IMG/VR virus record: IMGVR_UViG_3300036398_002581
Coordinates: 1-64,000 of that record
DNA from: a virus
Direction: 5' to 3' (one strand)
DNA: 64,000 nt
The position numbers were made by a program, and so were the translations under genes. Below the pieces are notes generated by a model, which saw only the letters and a program-made list of their open reading frames with translations, did not search any database and was not told where the DNA came from. How positions within the stretch are numbered: the first letter of the stretch is position 1; each line of letters begins with the position of its first letter. Of the stretch, positions 56,958 to 64,000 are shown one piece after another.

Positions 56958-57293
56958 CTAGTTTGAGGCCCGAATCGTGGTTGTGTACGCAACGAGTTCG
57001 CCGACTCGGTACGCAACTTCGCTGGACATCACAGTGGCACCGGCGAACGAGATGCTTCCGGCCGTCAGGCCGCCCACCTTGTCGCCGACGCTGATGGGGT
57101 CGCCGATGTGGTTCATTGTCACCTCGGCCGCGTCCTTGAGGCCCGCAATGAACGTCCGGTACGCACCGTTCGCCAGACCGAGGTGGGACGTGTCGACGTT
57201 CGGCGCGTTCTCGCTGACAGTGACCTGCGTCACACTCGGCACGGCCGCTCCGCCGAGCGTGAGCGTGATACCCTGCGAAACTGCATATGCCAT
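56958..57293 (-). CDS. Major tail (tube) protein candidate, 111 aa
   Basis: ITLTLGGAAVPSVTQVTVSE, VDTSHLGLANGAYRTFIAGL and AEVTMNHIGDP are typical of major tail proteins. Third of three, the nearest to the connector genes as expected of the main tube protein. Confidence 0.72.
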   Translation of the reverse strand: MAYAVSQGITLTLGGAAVPSVTQVTVSENAPNVDTSHLGLANGAYRTFIAGLKDAAEVTMNHIGDPISVGDKVGGLTAGSISFAGATVMSSEVAYRVGELVAYTTTIRASN

Positions 57294-57296
57294 GAG

Positions 57297-57722
57297 CTAC
57301 TCCTGTGATTCGCTCCAACGAATTTGATAAAGCTGCCGCACTTCGTAGGCCGGGGGGAGCTGTGCGCCCACGGCGGCCGGGTCGAGGTAGTCGTCTGTTT
57401 CAGAGACGAGCCTCATATCATGTATTGTAACGCCCGCCAGAATCCCAGTGTGACCATCCAGAGTGATCCGTACCTCATCCGCTAGCTCTCTCGCCGTGTC
57501 GTAAGAGAGCCCCCACGAGGCGATCTGAAGGTTCACCACAGGTAAGAACAGCGGACCAGACAGCGACGACTCCCTCGATATGTTGTTGCGCTTGTAGATG
57601 CAGAACGGCAGGACGGCGTTTTTCGGCACGGCGATCGGATACACCTGAAAGCCGACCAACCTCGCCACCTTCGGCGTGGTCACGAGCCTCTGGAAGACGT
57701 GTTTTTCTGGGGAGATGATCAC
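57297..57722 (-). CDS. Tail terminator-like (DUF3168)
   Basis: 141 aa. GTG start in GTGA overlap. GFQVYPIAVPKNAVLPFCIY, LQIASWGLSYDTARELADEV and YEVRQLYQIRW match DUF3168 tail completion proteins, which cap the tail tube. Confidence 0.8.
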   Translation of the reverse strand: MIISPEKHVFQRLVTTPKVARLVGFQVYPIAVPKNAVLPFCIYKRNNISRESSLSGPLFLPVVNLQIASWGLSYDTARELADEVRITLDGHTGILAGVTIHDMRLVSETDDYLDPAAVGAQLPPAYEVRQLYQIRWSESQE

Positions 57723-58456
57723 TGAGTCAGCCTTAATAGCGTGTTTTCGATTGCCGTCTTGAGCGTGTTAAACACGGCCTCTTGCTGCTCGTCGATGGTT
57801 TTCTGCATGGCGTGAGACGCAGGCATGGCCCCATACGTCTCGCCTGGGTGTAGCGTGACTGGGTGCATCTTTCCGTTCGTATGCCCAAAGTCGTGCGGAT
57901 ATCCTTTCCCCATGCCGGCTTGCCGCGTGACCTCGTTTATGCTGCCCATGAGGAAGTAGTGCCCCTTCGACATATTTGCGAACTGCTGGTCATTCGCAGA
58001 CGAGTGCCTACGCATCTTCCCGTTGATCATCTGATGCACGTTGACGTAGGTGCGACGCCCTTTTGTCCCCGGTTTTCTGCGGTCGCTGCCGAACTCCACC
58101 AACCACGCTGCATTCCCAGATTCTGCGCCCTCGCGACTGCCGGACGTGCCTGACTGCCACGGGCCGACAATGGCTACCGTCGCGGCTTCGTAAGACTTGG
58201 TCTTGATCCTGACGGACTTCTTTAAGTTGCCTGTGACGTTGCGGACTTTGGACTGGTAGCCCTTCCTGATGTGCTCTGCCGCCTTCCTGACGGCGACCTC
58301 GAGCGCTCTGGGCTCGCCCATCTTCGCGGCGAGCGACTGCAATTCCTCGGCCAGCTCGCGAATGCCGGCTGTTTTGACCGTTACGAACCCCTCGGCTAGC
58401 GACTTCGCCGTGCTGCCGCCAAACGTCCTCGGCGATCCTTGACCCTGCGTAATCAT
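57719..58456 (-). CDS. HK97 gp10-type tail connector protein
   Basis: 245 aa. LAEELQSLAAKMGEPRALEV, AAEHIRKGYQSKVRNVTGNLKKS and AAWLVEFGSDRR match gp10 family. Longer than usual because of a basic insert (KPGTKGRRTYVNVHQ). ATGA overlap. Confidence 0.85.
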   Translation of the reverse strand: MITQGQGSPRTFGGSTAKSLAEGFVTVKTAGIRELAEELQSLAAKMGEPRALEVAVRKAAEHIRKGYQSKVRNVTGNLKKSVRIKTKSYEAATVAIVGPWQSGTSGSREGAESGNAAWLVEFGSDRRKPGTKGRRTYVNVHQMINGKMRRHSSANDQQFANMSKGHYFLMGSINEVTRQAGMGKGYPHDFGHTNGKMHPVTLHPGETYGAMPASHAMQKTIDEQQEAVFNTLKTAIENTLLRLTQ

Positions 58457-58773
58457 GTCGCGGCCTCCCTCGCTAGTATCTCGTGGATCGAGCGGTTCTC
58501 CCGCTCAAGGACACTGGAAATCTCCATCACGCGGCCTCGCCAGAGCAGGCGATGCTGGTGAGTGAGGCTGGGGAAGAACCGAATGCGAATGCGGTGAGTG
58601 ACCAGAGCGCCTGCCTGCTGGGCGGCGAAGTAGTCGCTGGCCCTGACGCCCATGATGCTGGCGTAGACCGTGGACTCGTCCACCCAGGTCAGCGTCGTCT
58701 CGCCGAACGAACTCTGCTGCTCGACCGGCTTCTGGATCGTCACCTGCTCACGCATGCTGCCGGAGTTGATCAT
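58453..58773 (-). CDS. Head closure / head-tail adaptor protein
   Basis: 106 aa. MREQVTIQKPVEQQSSFGETTLTWVD and HRIRIRFFPSLTHQHRLLWRGRVMEI are the signatures of the phage head closure family (SPP1 gp16-like). Located between gp6- and gp10-type genes. Confidence 0.85.
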   Translation of the reverse strand: MINSGSMREQVTIQKPVEQQSSFGETTLTWVDESTVYASIMGVRASDYFAAQQAGALVTHRIRIRFFPSLTHQHRLLWRGRVMEISSVLERENRSIHEILAREAAT

Positions 58774-58774
58774 T

Positions 58775-59104
58775 TCAGCCCATCCAGAGAGCGGTATAGG
58801 AACCCGACCCAGAGGGAGCCGACACTGTGATCGTCGTCGTCACCGGCAGAACCGCCACGCGGCCCGCAGCCACGTTAATGGCACCTGCCAGCCGCAGTAC
58901 GCTTGAGCCCGTATTCTTGACCACCAGCGTCGACAAAGGCGTCGCCCCGACGATCTGCACAGCGGCTGTGCCGACGCTCCCATTGATCGTCTGGGCCGTC
59001 GTCAGCGACGGGGCGATGTGTTCCGAGATCACGCCGACCGTCAGCGATGAGTCGCCTGCGTCGTGGTAGACGGCGTCAACGTCGATCCTAGCTCGTACAG
59101 TCAT
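58775..59104 (-). CDS. Hypothetical connector-region protein, 109 aa
   Basis: Beta-rich (VVKNTGSSVLRLAGAINVAAG), no family recognised. Two bases from the next gene, ATGA overlap with the upstream one. May be a decoration or connector accessory. Confidence 0.55.
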   Translation of the reverse strand: MTVRARIDVDAVYHDAGDSSLTVGVISEHIAPSLTTAQTINGSVGTAAVQIVGATPLSTLVVKNTGSSVLRLAGAINVAAGRVAVLPVTTTITVSAPSGSGSYTALWMG

Positions 59105-59742
59105 CGATATACCCCCATGCTGGCCGCGGCCAGGAGCGTTTCAAACGTCTGTGGCACCGAGACGGGTGCCCCGGTGACCGCCGGCTGGCGAGTGTCGTAC
59201 CAGTGGGCAACAAGCAGGCAGATGAGGTGCTTCACGATGGGAGGCGCACTCTGCCCGTCGTCGCCGTAGCCCGCCGAATACCGAACGACCACCGAGTTCT
59301 CGTCACCTCGAGTCGACGGCCACGAGCGAGCCCATTGCGGGTAAACCCGCCCAGGCATCACGCTCGCATCAACCTGAAAGTCGCCGTTTGCGCTCGAGAT
59401 CGTGCCGAAAGTTCCGTCGCCGTTCCGATAGGTGACTGTGACCGCCGCATCTCGCATCGGGAGTCTGGGCAGAACAATCGCCCACACGGGGAAAAGGTCG
59501 TACTTCGCCTCCCACACCGTCGTGCAGATCGTGATGTCCAGCACGTCCTCGACGTACTGCCGCGCCACCGCGATCAAGCCTTGGATGTAGAGATCGTCGA
59601 CCTCAGTGTCCACGCGGCAGTGCTGCTTCGCCGTCGACAGGCTGACCGGCTCCACGGCCGGGTTTGTGACGCGCCGCAGACTGCGATACGGCGTAATCGT
59701 CGCTGTCGGCCTCTGCGGCGTACCGAAGACAATCGTGTCCAT
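59101..59742 (-). CDS. Head-tail connector (gp6 / phiE125 gp8-like)
   Basis: 213 aa. VEPVSLSTAKQHCRVDTEVDDLYIQGLIAVARQYVE is the gp6 family core. ICLLVAHWYDTR near the C-terminus is its second helix. Forms the ring below the portal. Confidence 0.85.
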   Translation of the reverse strand: MDTIVFGTPQRPTATITPYRSLRRVTNPAVEPVSLSTAKQHCRVDTEVDDLYIQGLIAVARQYVEDVLDITICTTVWEAKYDLFPVWAIVLPRLPMRDAAVTVTYRNGDGTFGTISSANGDFQVDASVMPGRVYPQWARSWPSTRGDENSVVVRYSAGYGDDGQSAPPIVKHLICLLVAHWYDTRQPAVTGAPVSVPQTFETLLAAASMGVYR

Positions 59743-59934
59743 TTACCGCCTCTTCTTCGGTGTGTGCTTCACGGCCACTTCAGCCCGCTCAATGGTCTCG
59801 GGAACCAACTCGGCAGTCTCGGCCTCCTCGATCAGCCCGCGGCGGATGAGGATGTCGCACATGCCAGCGGCCCAGTCCTCGAAGACTTGGCCTTTCTCGT
59901 AGCAGTCGAAGTTCTGGAGGATGCGAATCTTCAA
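59743..59934 (-). CDS. Small connector-region protein, 63 aa, TTG start
   Basis: TTG start overlapping the upstream stop (TTGA). KIRILQNFDCYEKGQVFEDW and a basic end. Such short proteins with this N-terminus often follow capsid-region genes. Start choice is uncertain. Confidence 0.5.
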   Translation of the reverse strand: MKIRILQNFDCYEKGQVFEDWAAGMCDILIRRGLIEEAETAELVPETIERAEVAVKHTPKKRR

Positions 59935-60659
59935 TTGACCTGCCCCCAGGCGTTTTCCGGTGCCTTCTGGCCGTTCGTCCAATACTCGGTCGTGTGCTGC
60001 TGCACCTTGCCGCCATCGGCGCTCCTTGAGGGCCACGTCACCATCAACTCGGCGTGCCCGACGCTGACGTGCGTAGCCAGCCCCAGCGTGTTTCCACAGG
60101 CCGCCCAGGACTTCCAAAAGGCGATGTCTTCGTCGGTATGCCCGCCGTTCCACTCGCCCTGGTCATTCGCACGAGCGATGAACCAGGGCTTCTTCATCTT
60201 CTTCAGGGCGGCGGTTCGCAGGAACGTCAGCCCGAAGTGTGCCGTCTCGACCGGCTGCACCACCTTGCCAAAGAATTCGCCGTCGACCGTCGTCCTCTCG
60301 TCAGCGTCGCTTCCTGCCAGGGCGAACATCACGGCGTTCGCCTCCCGCTTCGTCTGGAGCGGCGCGATTGCGTCGAAACCAGAGTGCATCAGCAGCGTCA
60401 GCAACGCCTCGACCGTCTTCGCGTTGAAGACCGTGTCGTAGTCGACGGTCAGGATCACGTCGTGTGAGTCGATGACCTGTTCCATCGCTCGCTGAAGGCA
60501 CTGGCCCCAGAAAGCACCCGTCACCTTGATGGGACTGATGCCATGCGGGGCCAGTGCCGACGAGACGCAGAAAAAGTTGTCGGTGAATCCCAGTCGCGGG
60601 GTCGACATGACCGCCGCGACTTTGATTTCCGCTTCGACGTTGCCTACTCGCATCAGCAT
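59931..60659 (-). CDS. Glycosyltransferase-like protein in the head module
   Basis: 242 aa. ILTVDYDTVFNAKTVEALLTLL carries a DxD (DYD) after a Rossmann-type first half, and GHTDEDIAFWKSW a second acidic site, as in GT2-like enzymes. ATAAGGAGCGATCC precedes the start. Located between the decoration and connector genes; may glycosylate virion proteins. Confidence 0.65.
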   Translation of the reverse strand: MLMRVGNVEAEIKVAAVMSTPRLGFTDNFFCVSSALAPHGISPIKVTGAFWGQCLQRAMEQVIDSHDVILTVDYDTVFNAKTVEALLTLLMHSGFDAIAPLQTKREANAVMFALAGSDADERTTVDGEFFGKVVQPVETAHFGLTFLRTAALKKMKKPWFIARANDQGEWNGGHTDEDIAFWKSWAACGNTLGLATHVSVGHAELMVTWPSRSADGGKVQQHTTEYWTNGQKAPENAWGQVN

Positions 60660-60684
60660 GGATCGCTCCTTATGTGGAGCGGGC

Positions 60685-60698
60685 GCGCATCCATGCGC
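60685..60698 (-). promoter_or_regulatory. Small hairpin GCGCA-TGGA-TGCGC
   Basis: Minus strand, 26 bases before the glycosyltransferase start. The five-pair stem leaves TGGA in the loop. Compare other GGA-loop hairpins. The 76-base gap also has the direct repeat ACGGCC-ATG-ACGGCC. Confidence 0.35.
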
Positions 60699-60735
60699 CT
60701 TTGTCGGCCGTCATGGCCGTCCCGCAAGTCGGGAA

Positions 60736-61161
60736 TCAGCCCTTAACCCAGCCGAGCACGCCAGCATCAGCCGCCGTCACCGGAGCCTCTTCGCCACGCG
60801 ACAGACGAGCCGTCACCACAGTGTTCACGCTGACCGCGGGGGTCGCCGTGACCTTGAGGTAACGCTTCTTCGCCTTGGTGTCGACATCGAGCTTCACGAT
60901 CGATGCCACGGCCGTGTCTGACACGGTCGGAATCGTGAAGTCGGTGCCGCCGACGAGACCGGGCACGTTCGAGTAGGACACGTTGTCGTCCGACTCTTCG
61001 ACCTTCAGCACGCTGGCGAAAACCGTCGAGGCGTTGCTCGCCCGCATCACGGTCACGCTCGCGTGATCGTAGCCGCGGGTGTCGATCGTCAGGGTCACTG
61101 CGCTGGTGCCGACGGCCGCTGGGACGGAGCCGACAACCTTGTCGTTCTGAGAATGGATCAT
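60736..61161 (-). CDS. Capsid decoration-like protein, 141 aa
   Basis: Beta-rich with VTVMRASNASTVFASVLKVEES and YLKVTATPAVSVNTVVTARL. Directly downstream of the capsid gene, the usual place of head decoration proteins. No sure family. Confidence 0.55.
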   Translation of the reverse strand: MIHSQNDKVVGSVPAAVGTSAVTLTIDTRGYDHASVTVMRASNASTVFASVLKVEESDDNVSYSNVPGLVGGTDFTIPTVSDTAVASIVKLDVDTKAKKRYLKVTATPAVSVNTVVTARLSRGEEAPVTAADAGVLGWVKG

Positions 61162-61199
61162 GGTTCTAGGGTTCTCCTTCTAGAGGGGTGTTGTCAGGC

Positions 61200-62552
61200 T
61201 CACGACGCCGCGGACTTGAGAGCAACCACGGGGCCGGCGGTCGTGTTGTCGCCGAGCGAGTGATGAACCACGTCGAACCGCATCGTGCCTTGGAGCAAGA
61301 GCTGATCGGTCGTGGCGTAGACTTGGTCGTACATCCGCACTGCGAAGTCGCGGCGACGAGCGTAGATGCTGGACAGACCCAGGTTCGCGAAGAGAACCTT
61401 GACCTTGCCCGGATCGGCACCGAGCGTGCCGTCGAGGACGTGAACGTAGTTCACAGGAAATCCCATGAACTGCTCGGTCACGCCACCGCCGACCTGCTCG
61501 ACGGTGTTGCCACCGGCCGCGTAGCGGAGGCGGGCCATCGAGGCAGCAAAGCCGGCCGGCGAGATGTACCACGCTGCACCCTGGCGGGCGTAGAGAGGCA
61601 TCTTGCCGATGACCTTGATGAAGTCGGTCACGGTCAGGGTCTCGAAGCCCGTGGCACCAGCACCGGCAGTCACGACGCCCGCGTTGTGCGTGCCGTCATT
61701 GACCTTCGGCACCACGCCGTAGATTCCGCCCGAAGCAGAGTCGCCCGCGCCGAGCCAGCCGACCAAGTCGGTCTTGTAGGCCAAGCTCGTCGCGAACTCC
61801 GTAGCCACGGCATCAGCGATCGACACAAGAGCGTCTTCCACCACCTCGCTCGACATGCGGGTTCCCACGGCCAATTTCTTGGCAATGAGCTGCACGTTCG
61901 AGTAGGTCGGCTCGCTCTCGCTCACCGCGGTGCCTTCGCCGACGAAGTAGGCCGTGGTGCCCGTGACACGCTTCGGGATGATCATCGTGTCGCGGGTCAT
62001 CGTCACCTTCTCGACATTGCTCGCTGCGAAGGTGCCGAAATTTTCCACCAACCTGATCACGCGAGAAGCGAACTCCTCTGGGACGAGAGCACCGCCAGAA
62101 GCGTTGCTGTTCTCGCCCATCGCGCGGTTCTCGACGCCGTGATCCTTGCACCACCGGAGGTCTTCGGCGTTCTTGAAGATGTGAGCCCGGAGCCACCTGC
62201 CGCAGCGGTAGGCACTCTCGACAGCCTCGGGGCCGTCGTTGAATGCACGCAGGCTGGTGTGGTGAGGCTGGATCGAACGAATCTCGACCTTCTTCTCCTC
62301 GACCTTCGCGGCGACTTCAGCAGCCGGAGCCGGGGCAGGGGCGGCCTTCTCGACCACGGCCCGCAGTTCGGCTTCCTTCGCGGCGATCCGCTCCTCGAAG
62401 TCCAGGGAGGTCTTCAGGTCGTCGGCCTGAGTGCCGAGCGAGATGAGTTCCTTGGTCTGCTCGGCCGAGCGATCCTCGATACCGGACAGTTCGGTCATCC
62501 GAGCGGCGACAGCCGCTGCACGTTCCTGAAGACGCTTGAGATTCGACGCCAT
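61200..62552 (-). CDS. Major capsid protein (HK97 family)
   Basis: 450 aa, start 62552 with AAGGAGCAGGCC upstream. N-terminal delta-like coiled coil (LKRLQERAAAVAARMTELSG) to residue about 110, then GGALVPEEFASRVIRLVENF, IAKKLAVGTRMSSEVVEDAL, FATSLAYKTDLVG and FMGFPVNYVHVLDG typical of the HK97 fold. The coiled-coil part is probably removed by the protease. Confidence 0.93.
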   Translation of the reverse strand: MASNLKRLQERAAAVAARMTELSGIEDRSAEQTKELISLGTQADDLKTSLDFEERIAAKEAELRAVVEKAAPAPAPAAEVAAKVEEKKVEIRSIQPHHTSLRAFNDGPEAVESAYRCGRWLRAHIFKNAEDLRWCKDHGVENRAMGENSNASGGALVPEEFASRVIRLVENFGTFAASNVEKVTMTRDTMIIPKRVTGTTAYFVGEGTAVSESEPTYSNVQLIAKKLAVGTRMSSEVVEDALVSIADAVATEFATSLAYKTDLVGWLGAGDSASGGIYGVVPKVNDGTHNAGVVTAGAGATGFETLTVTDFIKVIGKMPLYARQGAAWYISPAGFAASMARLRYAAGGNTVEQVGGGVTEQFMGFPVNYVHVLDGTLGADPGKVKVLFANLGLSSIYARRRDFAVRMYDQVYATTDQLLLQGTMRFDVVHHSLGDNTTAGPVVALKSAAS

Positions 62553-62659
62553 TTTGGCCTGCTCCTTGGTTTGAGCCGGCCAAACGCACAATCGCGGCGG
62601 CCGGCGGGTGATCCCGCTAGCGCGCCGCGTGCTTGAATCCTCAAGTCGCTCGCACTGCC

Positions 62660-62681
62660 CCTCACGACATCCGTCGTGAGG
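62660..62681 (-). promoter_or_regulatory. Capsid-leader hairpin with GGAT loop
   Basis: Minus strand CCTCACGAC-GGAT-GTCGTGAGG, nine perfect pairs, about 17 bases below the -10 box. GGATGT matches the 3' half of the published CsrA consensus, and GGA is in the loop. A CsrA site in the leader of the capsid mRNA is an inference. Confidence 0.6.
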
Positions 62682-62697
62682 CAATGTCTCTCTATGT

Positions 62698-62727
62698 AGC
62701 CTAGCGACCTTGACTTGCGCCGTGCAA
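62698..62727 (-). promoter_or_regulatory. Capsid promoter candidate TTGCAC-18-TAGGCT
   Basis: -35 TTGCAC (62727-62722) and -10 TAGGCT (62703-62698), within TAGGCTAC, overlapping the protease stop. The gap 62553-62700 is a leader of about 140 bases with the GGAT hairpin. Confidence 0.5.
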
Positions 62728-64000
62728 CTGAGTCCGAAGAATTGTCGCCTTCAGGTTCGCGAGCTTGACGGCGATGTCGATGTTCTCCTGCTCCGCACGC
62801 ATGTCCTCGGCGGGCTTGTCATCAACCGGCTCCGGCTTCTTCTCTTCTGCGCTCATACGTTCCTCGGGGATGATCCACAGCTTGCACACGGCGTCGGCCG
62901 CAATTTCTCCACTCACGATGTAGCATCTGCCTTCCTCGGACTCGAAGAAGACGCAGTTGCTGCACTTCAATCCGTCATTTGCGAACGGGTTCTCGGTCAT
63001 GTAGTGAGCGTCATCCGGGCTCCAGGGACCGTACTCCTCGGCGATGCCCTCGTAGCACTCCGCAAGCGCGAGGTTCACCGCCGACAGCGTGTCCGCATAC
63101 TCACCTTCGACGCCGTCTTCGCCGATGTCACGTTTGCCGCTCGCCCGCTCGATCTGCGAGACCTTGGCCTCACTCCACCGCCACGCTGGATCGCCGCCCC
63201 ACAGCATCCAGGCGGTGTACCCTGGCGTTTCCTCGCCCTTATTCGACCAGCCGGGTCTCTTGTCGACCTTGTGGCGTCGGAACCACGCTCGCATCTCGCG
63301 AACGTGCTCGGGCGTCAGTTCTTCGCGTGCGGCGATCTTGCCGGCACGGGCCACCGTCTCAGGCTTCAGCCCGTCGCCCGATCGGCCCTCCTCGTGCAGG
63401 GCCAGACCGCGCTTCGCGGCGGCTGCCATGCCCGCGGTGGGCTTCAGATTTACGTCGGAGGCGGCGCGGGTCTCATCTGAGGCAGCCTCGGGGGTGGTTT
63501 CAGCAGAAGAGTCCACCGACGGGGCTGCCTCCGCGGGCGCGGAAGCAGCACGCCGATCCACCCACTTCTCGCCAGCGTCGCCGCCGGCCAGTTGCCACTC
63601 GATCCAGGCTGGCGAGCCTGACCAGCCCGTCACTTTCGCCGCCAAACACCGCTCGTAGACGCCGGAGAGGTACGAAACCTCCTCGACACTGACGATTTCG
63701 CGGTTCGCGACTCGTTCGGCGATGCAAAGAAGGCGAGAATCGATGCTTTCGTGCCTCTGGGCCAGCTTCAGGCCGCGCTTCGACGCATTCGCCATCGTCT
63801 GGATGGGCCGGAATGACTCACCCAGGGCCATTTCGATGGCTCGACGGCTCACAACCACGCTGGAAGAGTCGTATGCGGGCCGAACCACGGGCCCAACGTC
63901 CTCGAGCAGCCCGATCGCACGCACCTCACGCCTGCGAAGACCACGCTGACTGTCCGTCGACCACGAATCACCGCCTTCTCGCTTGATCGCGAAGGCGAAA
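62701..64000 (-). CDS. Prohead protease with long C-terminal extension (N-terminus outside window)
   Basis: Partial; the frame is open to base 64000 and continues. It begins in the window with a HK97 protease end (EVRAIGLLEDVGPVVRPAYDSSSVVVSRRA). Then two copies of a phage domain: ASKRGLKLAQRHESID ... WIEWQLAGGDAGEKW and AAKRGLALHEEGRSGDG ... YTAWMLWGGDPAWRW. Then CSNCVFFESEEGRC ... CKLWIIPEE, a Cys-rich module. The protease processes the capsid; the extension may be a scaffold. Confidence 0.8.
   Translation of the reverse strand, partial: FAFAIKREGGDSWSTDSQRGLRRREVRAIGLLEDVGPVVRPAYDSSSVVVSRRAIEMALGESFRPIQTMANASKRGLKLAQRHESIDSRLLCIAERVANREIVSVEEVSYLSGVYERCLAAKVTGWSGSPAWIEWQLAGGDAGEKWVDRRAASAPAEAAPSVDSSAETTPEAASDETRAASDVNLKPTAGMAAAAKRGLALHEEGRSGDGLKPETVARAGKIAAREELTPEHVREMRAWFRRHKVDKRPGWSNKGEETPGYTAWMLWGGDPAWRWSEAKVSQIERASGKRDIGEDGVEGEYADTLSAVNLALAECYEGIAEEYGPWSPDDAHYMTENPFANDGLKCSNCVFFESEEGRCYIVSGEIAADAVCKLWIIPEERMSAEEKKPEPVDDKPAEDMRAEQENIDIAVKLANLKATILRTQLHGASQGR

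Noticed and set aside
60685-60698. Strong CsrA site before the head-module glycosyltransferase
   Set aside because: The stem is short and the whole gap has several competing small hairpins. It is listed only as a weak regulatory feature.

Overview
The window reads as about two thirds of the genome of a temperate, long-tailed double-stranded DNA phage (class Caudoviricetes, siphovirus-type gene set). It contains a prohead protease, an HK97-type capsid, gp6/gp10-type connectors, tail-tube proteins, a G/T-type chaperone pair, a 1953-residue tape measure and tail fibres. It also contains a tyrosine integrase next to a tRNA-3'-end-like sequence. Phage genes lie on both sides of that sequence and no host gene is seen, so I infer a free or circularised genome (attP) rather than an integrated prophage. 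The DNA is visibly GC-rich. Sec signal peptides, sigma70-like TTGACA promoters and a CsrA homologue point to a bacterial host. The host cannot be named from the sequence; a Planctomycetota-like host is only a guess. The portal and terminase genes are not in the window and should lie just beyond base 64000.

Layout. (1) 1-402: a 59-bp tandem repeat followed by five copies of a short leader motif. (2) 403-10925, plus strand: about 24 small, mostly unrecognised early-type genes. They are separated by GC-rich palindromes and preceded by a recurring CCGTGGAAACGA-like leader. Recognisable members are a shortened DnaN-like sliding clamp, an LPD1/HExxH protein, an ASCH protein and HTH proteins. (3) 10922-21.6 kb, minus strand: HNH nuclease, lipoprotein, papain-like peptidase, membrane proteins, three glycosyltransferases, a methyltransferase, a VRR-NUC nuclease, two GcrA-like HTH proteins, MazG-like and many small proteins, mostly joined by ATGA/GTGA overlaps. 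(4) 21.6-34.1 kb, minus strand: XF1762/GNAT proteins, secreted trypsin-like protease, ParB-like protein, CsrA and the replication block (UvrD-like helicase, prim-pol primase, PLD-like nuclease, SNF2-type helicase), ending in a double-HTH regulator. (5) 34.07-35.4 kb: attP, a small gene and the integrase on the plus strand. (6) 35.4-64.0 kb, minus strand: the structural region in reverse order, from fibres through nucleotide metabolism, tail, connectors and capsid to the protease, which runs off the window.

How it may work together. Divergent transcription from the attP region separates the integrase from the leftward replication block. The structural operon is read leftward from a promoter overlapping the end of the protease gene. 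The phage carries its own csrA, and GGA-in-loop hairpins occur at the csrA ribosome-binding site, in the capsid leader and in early-gene leaders. This suggests, as an inference, that phage CsrA coordinates early and late translation. Other points of interest are a two-domain sliding clamp, a likely -1 frameshift in the tail chaperone gene, a tail gene with only an AUC start, two promoters placed for leaderless mRNAs and a secreted protease.
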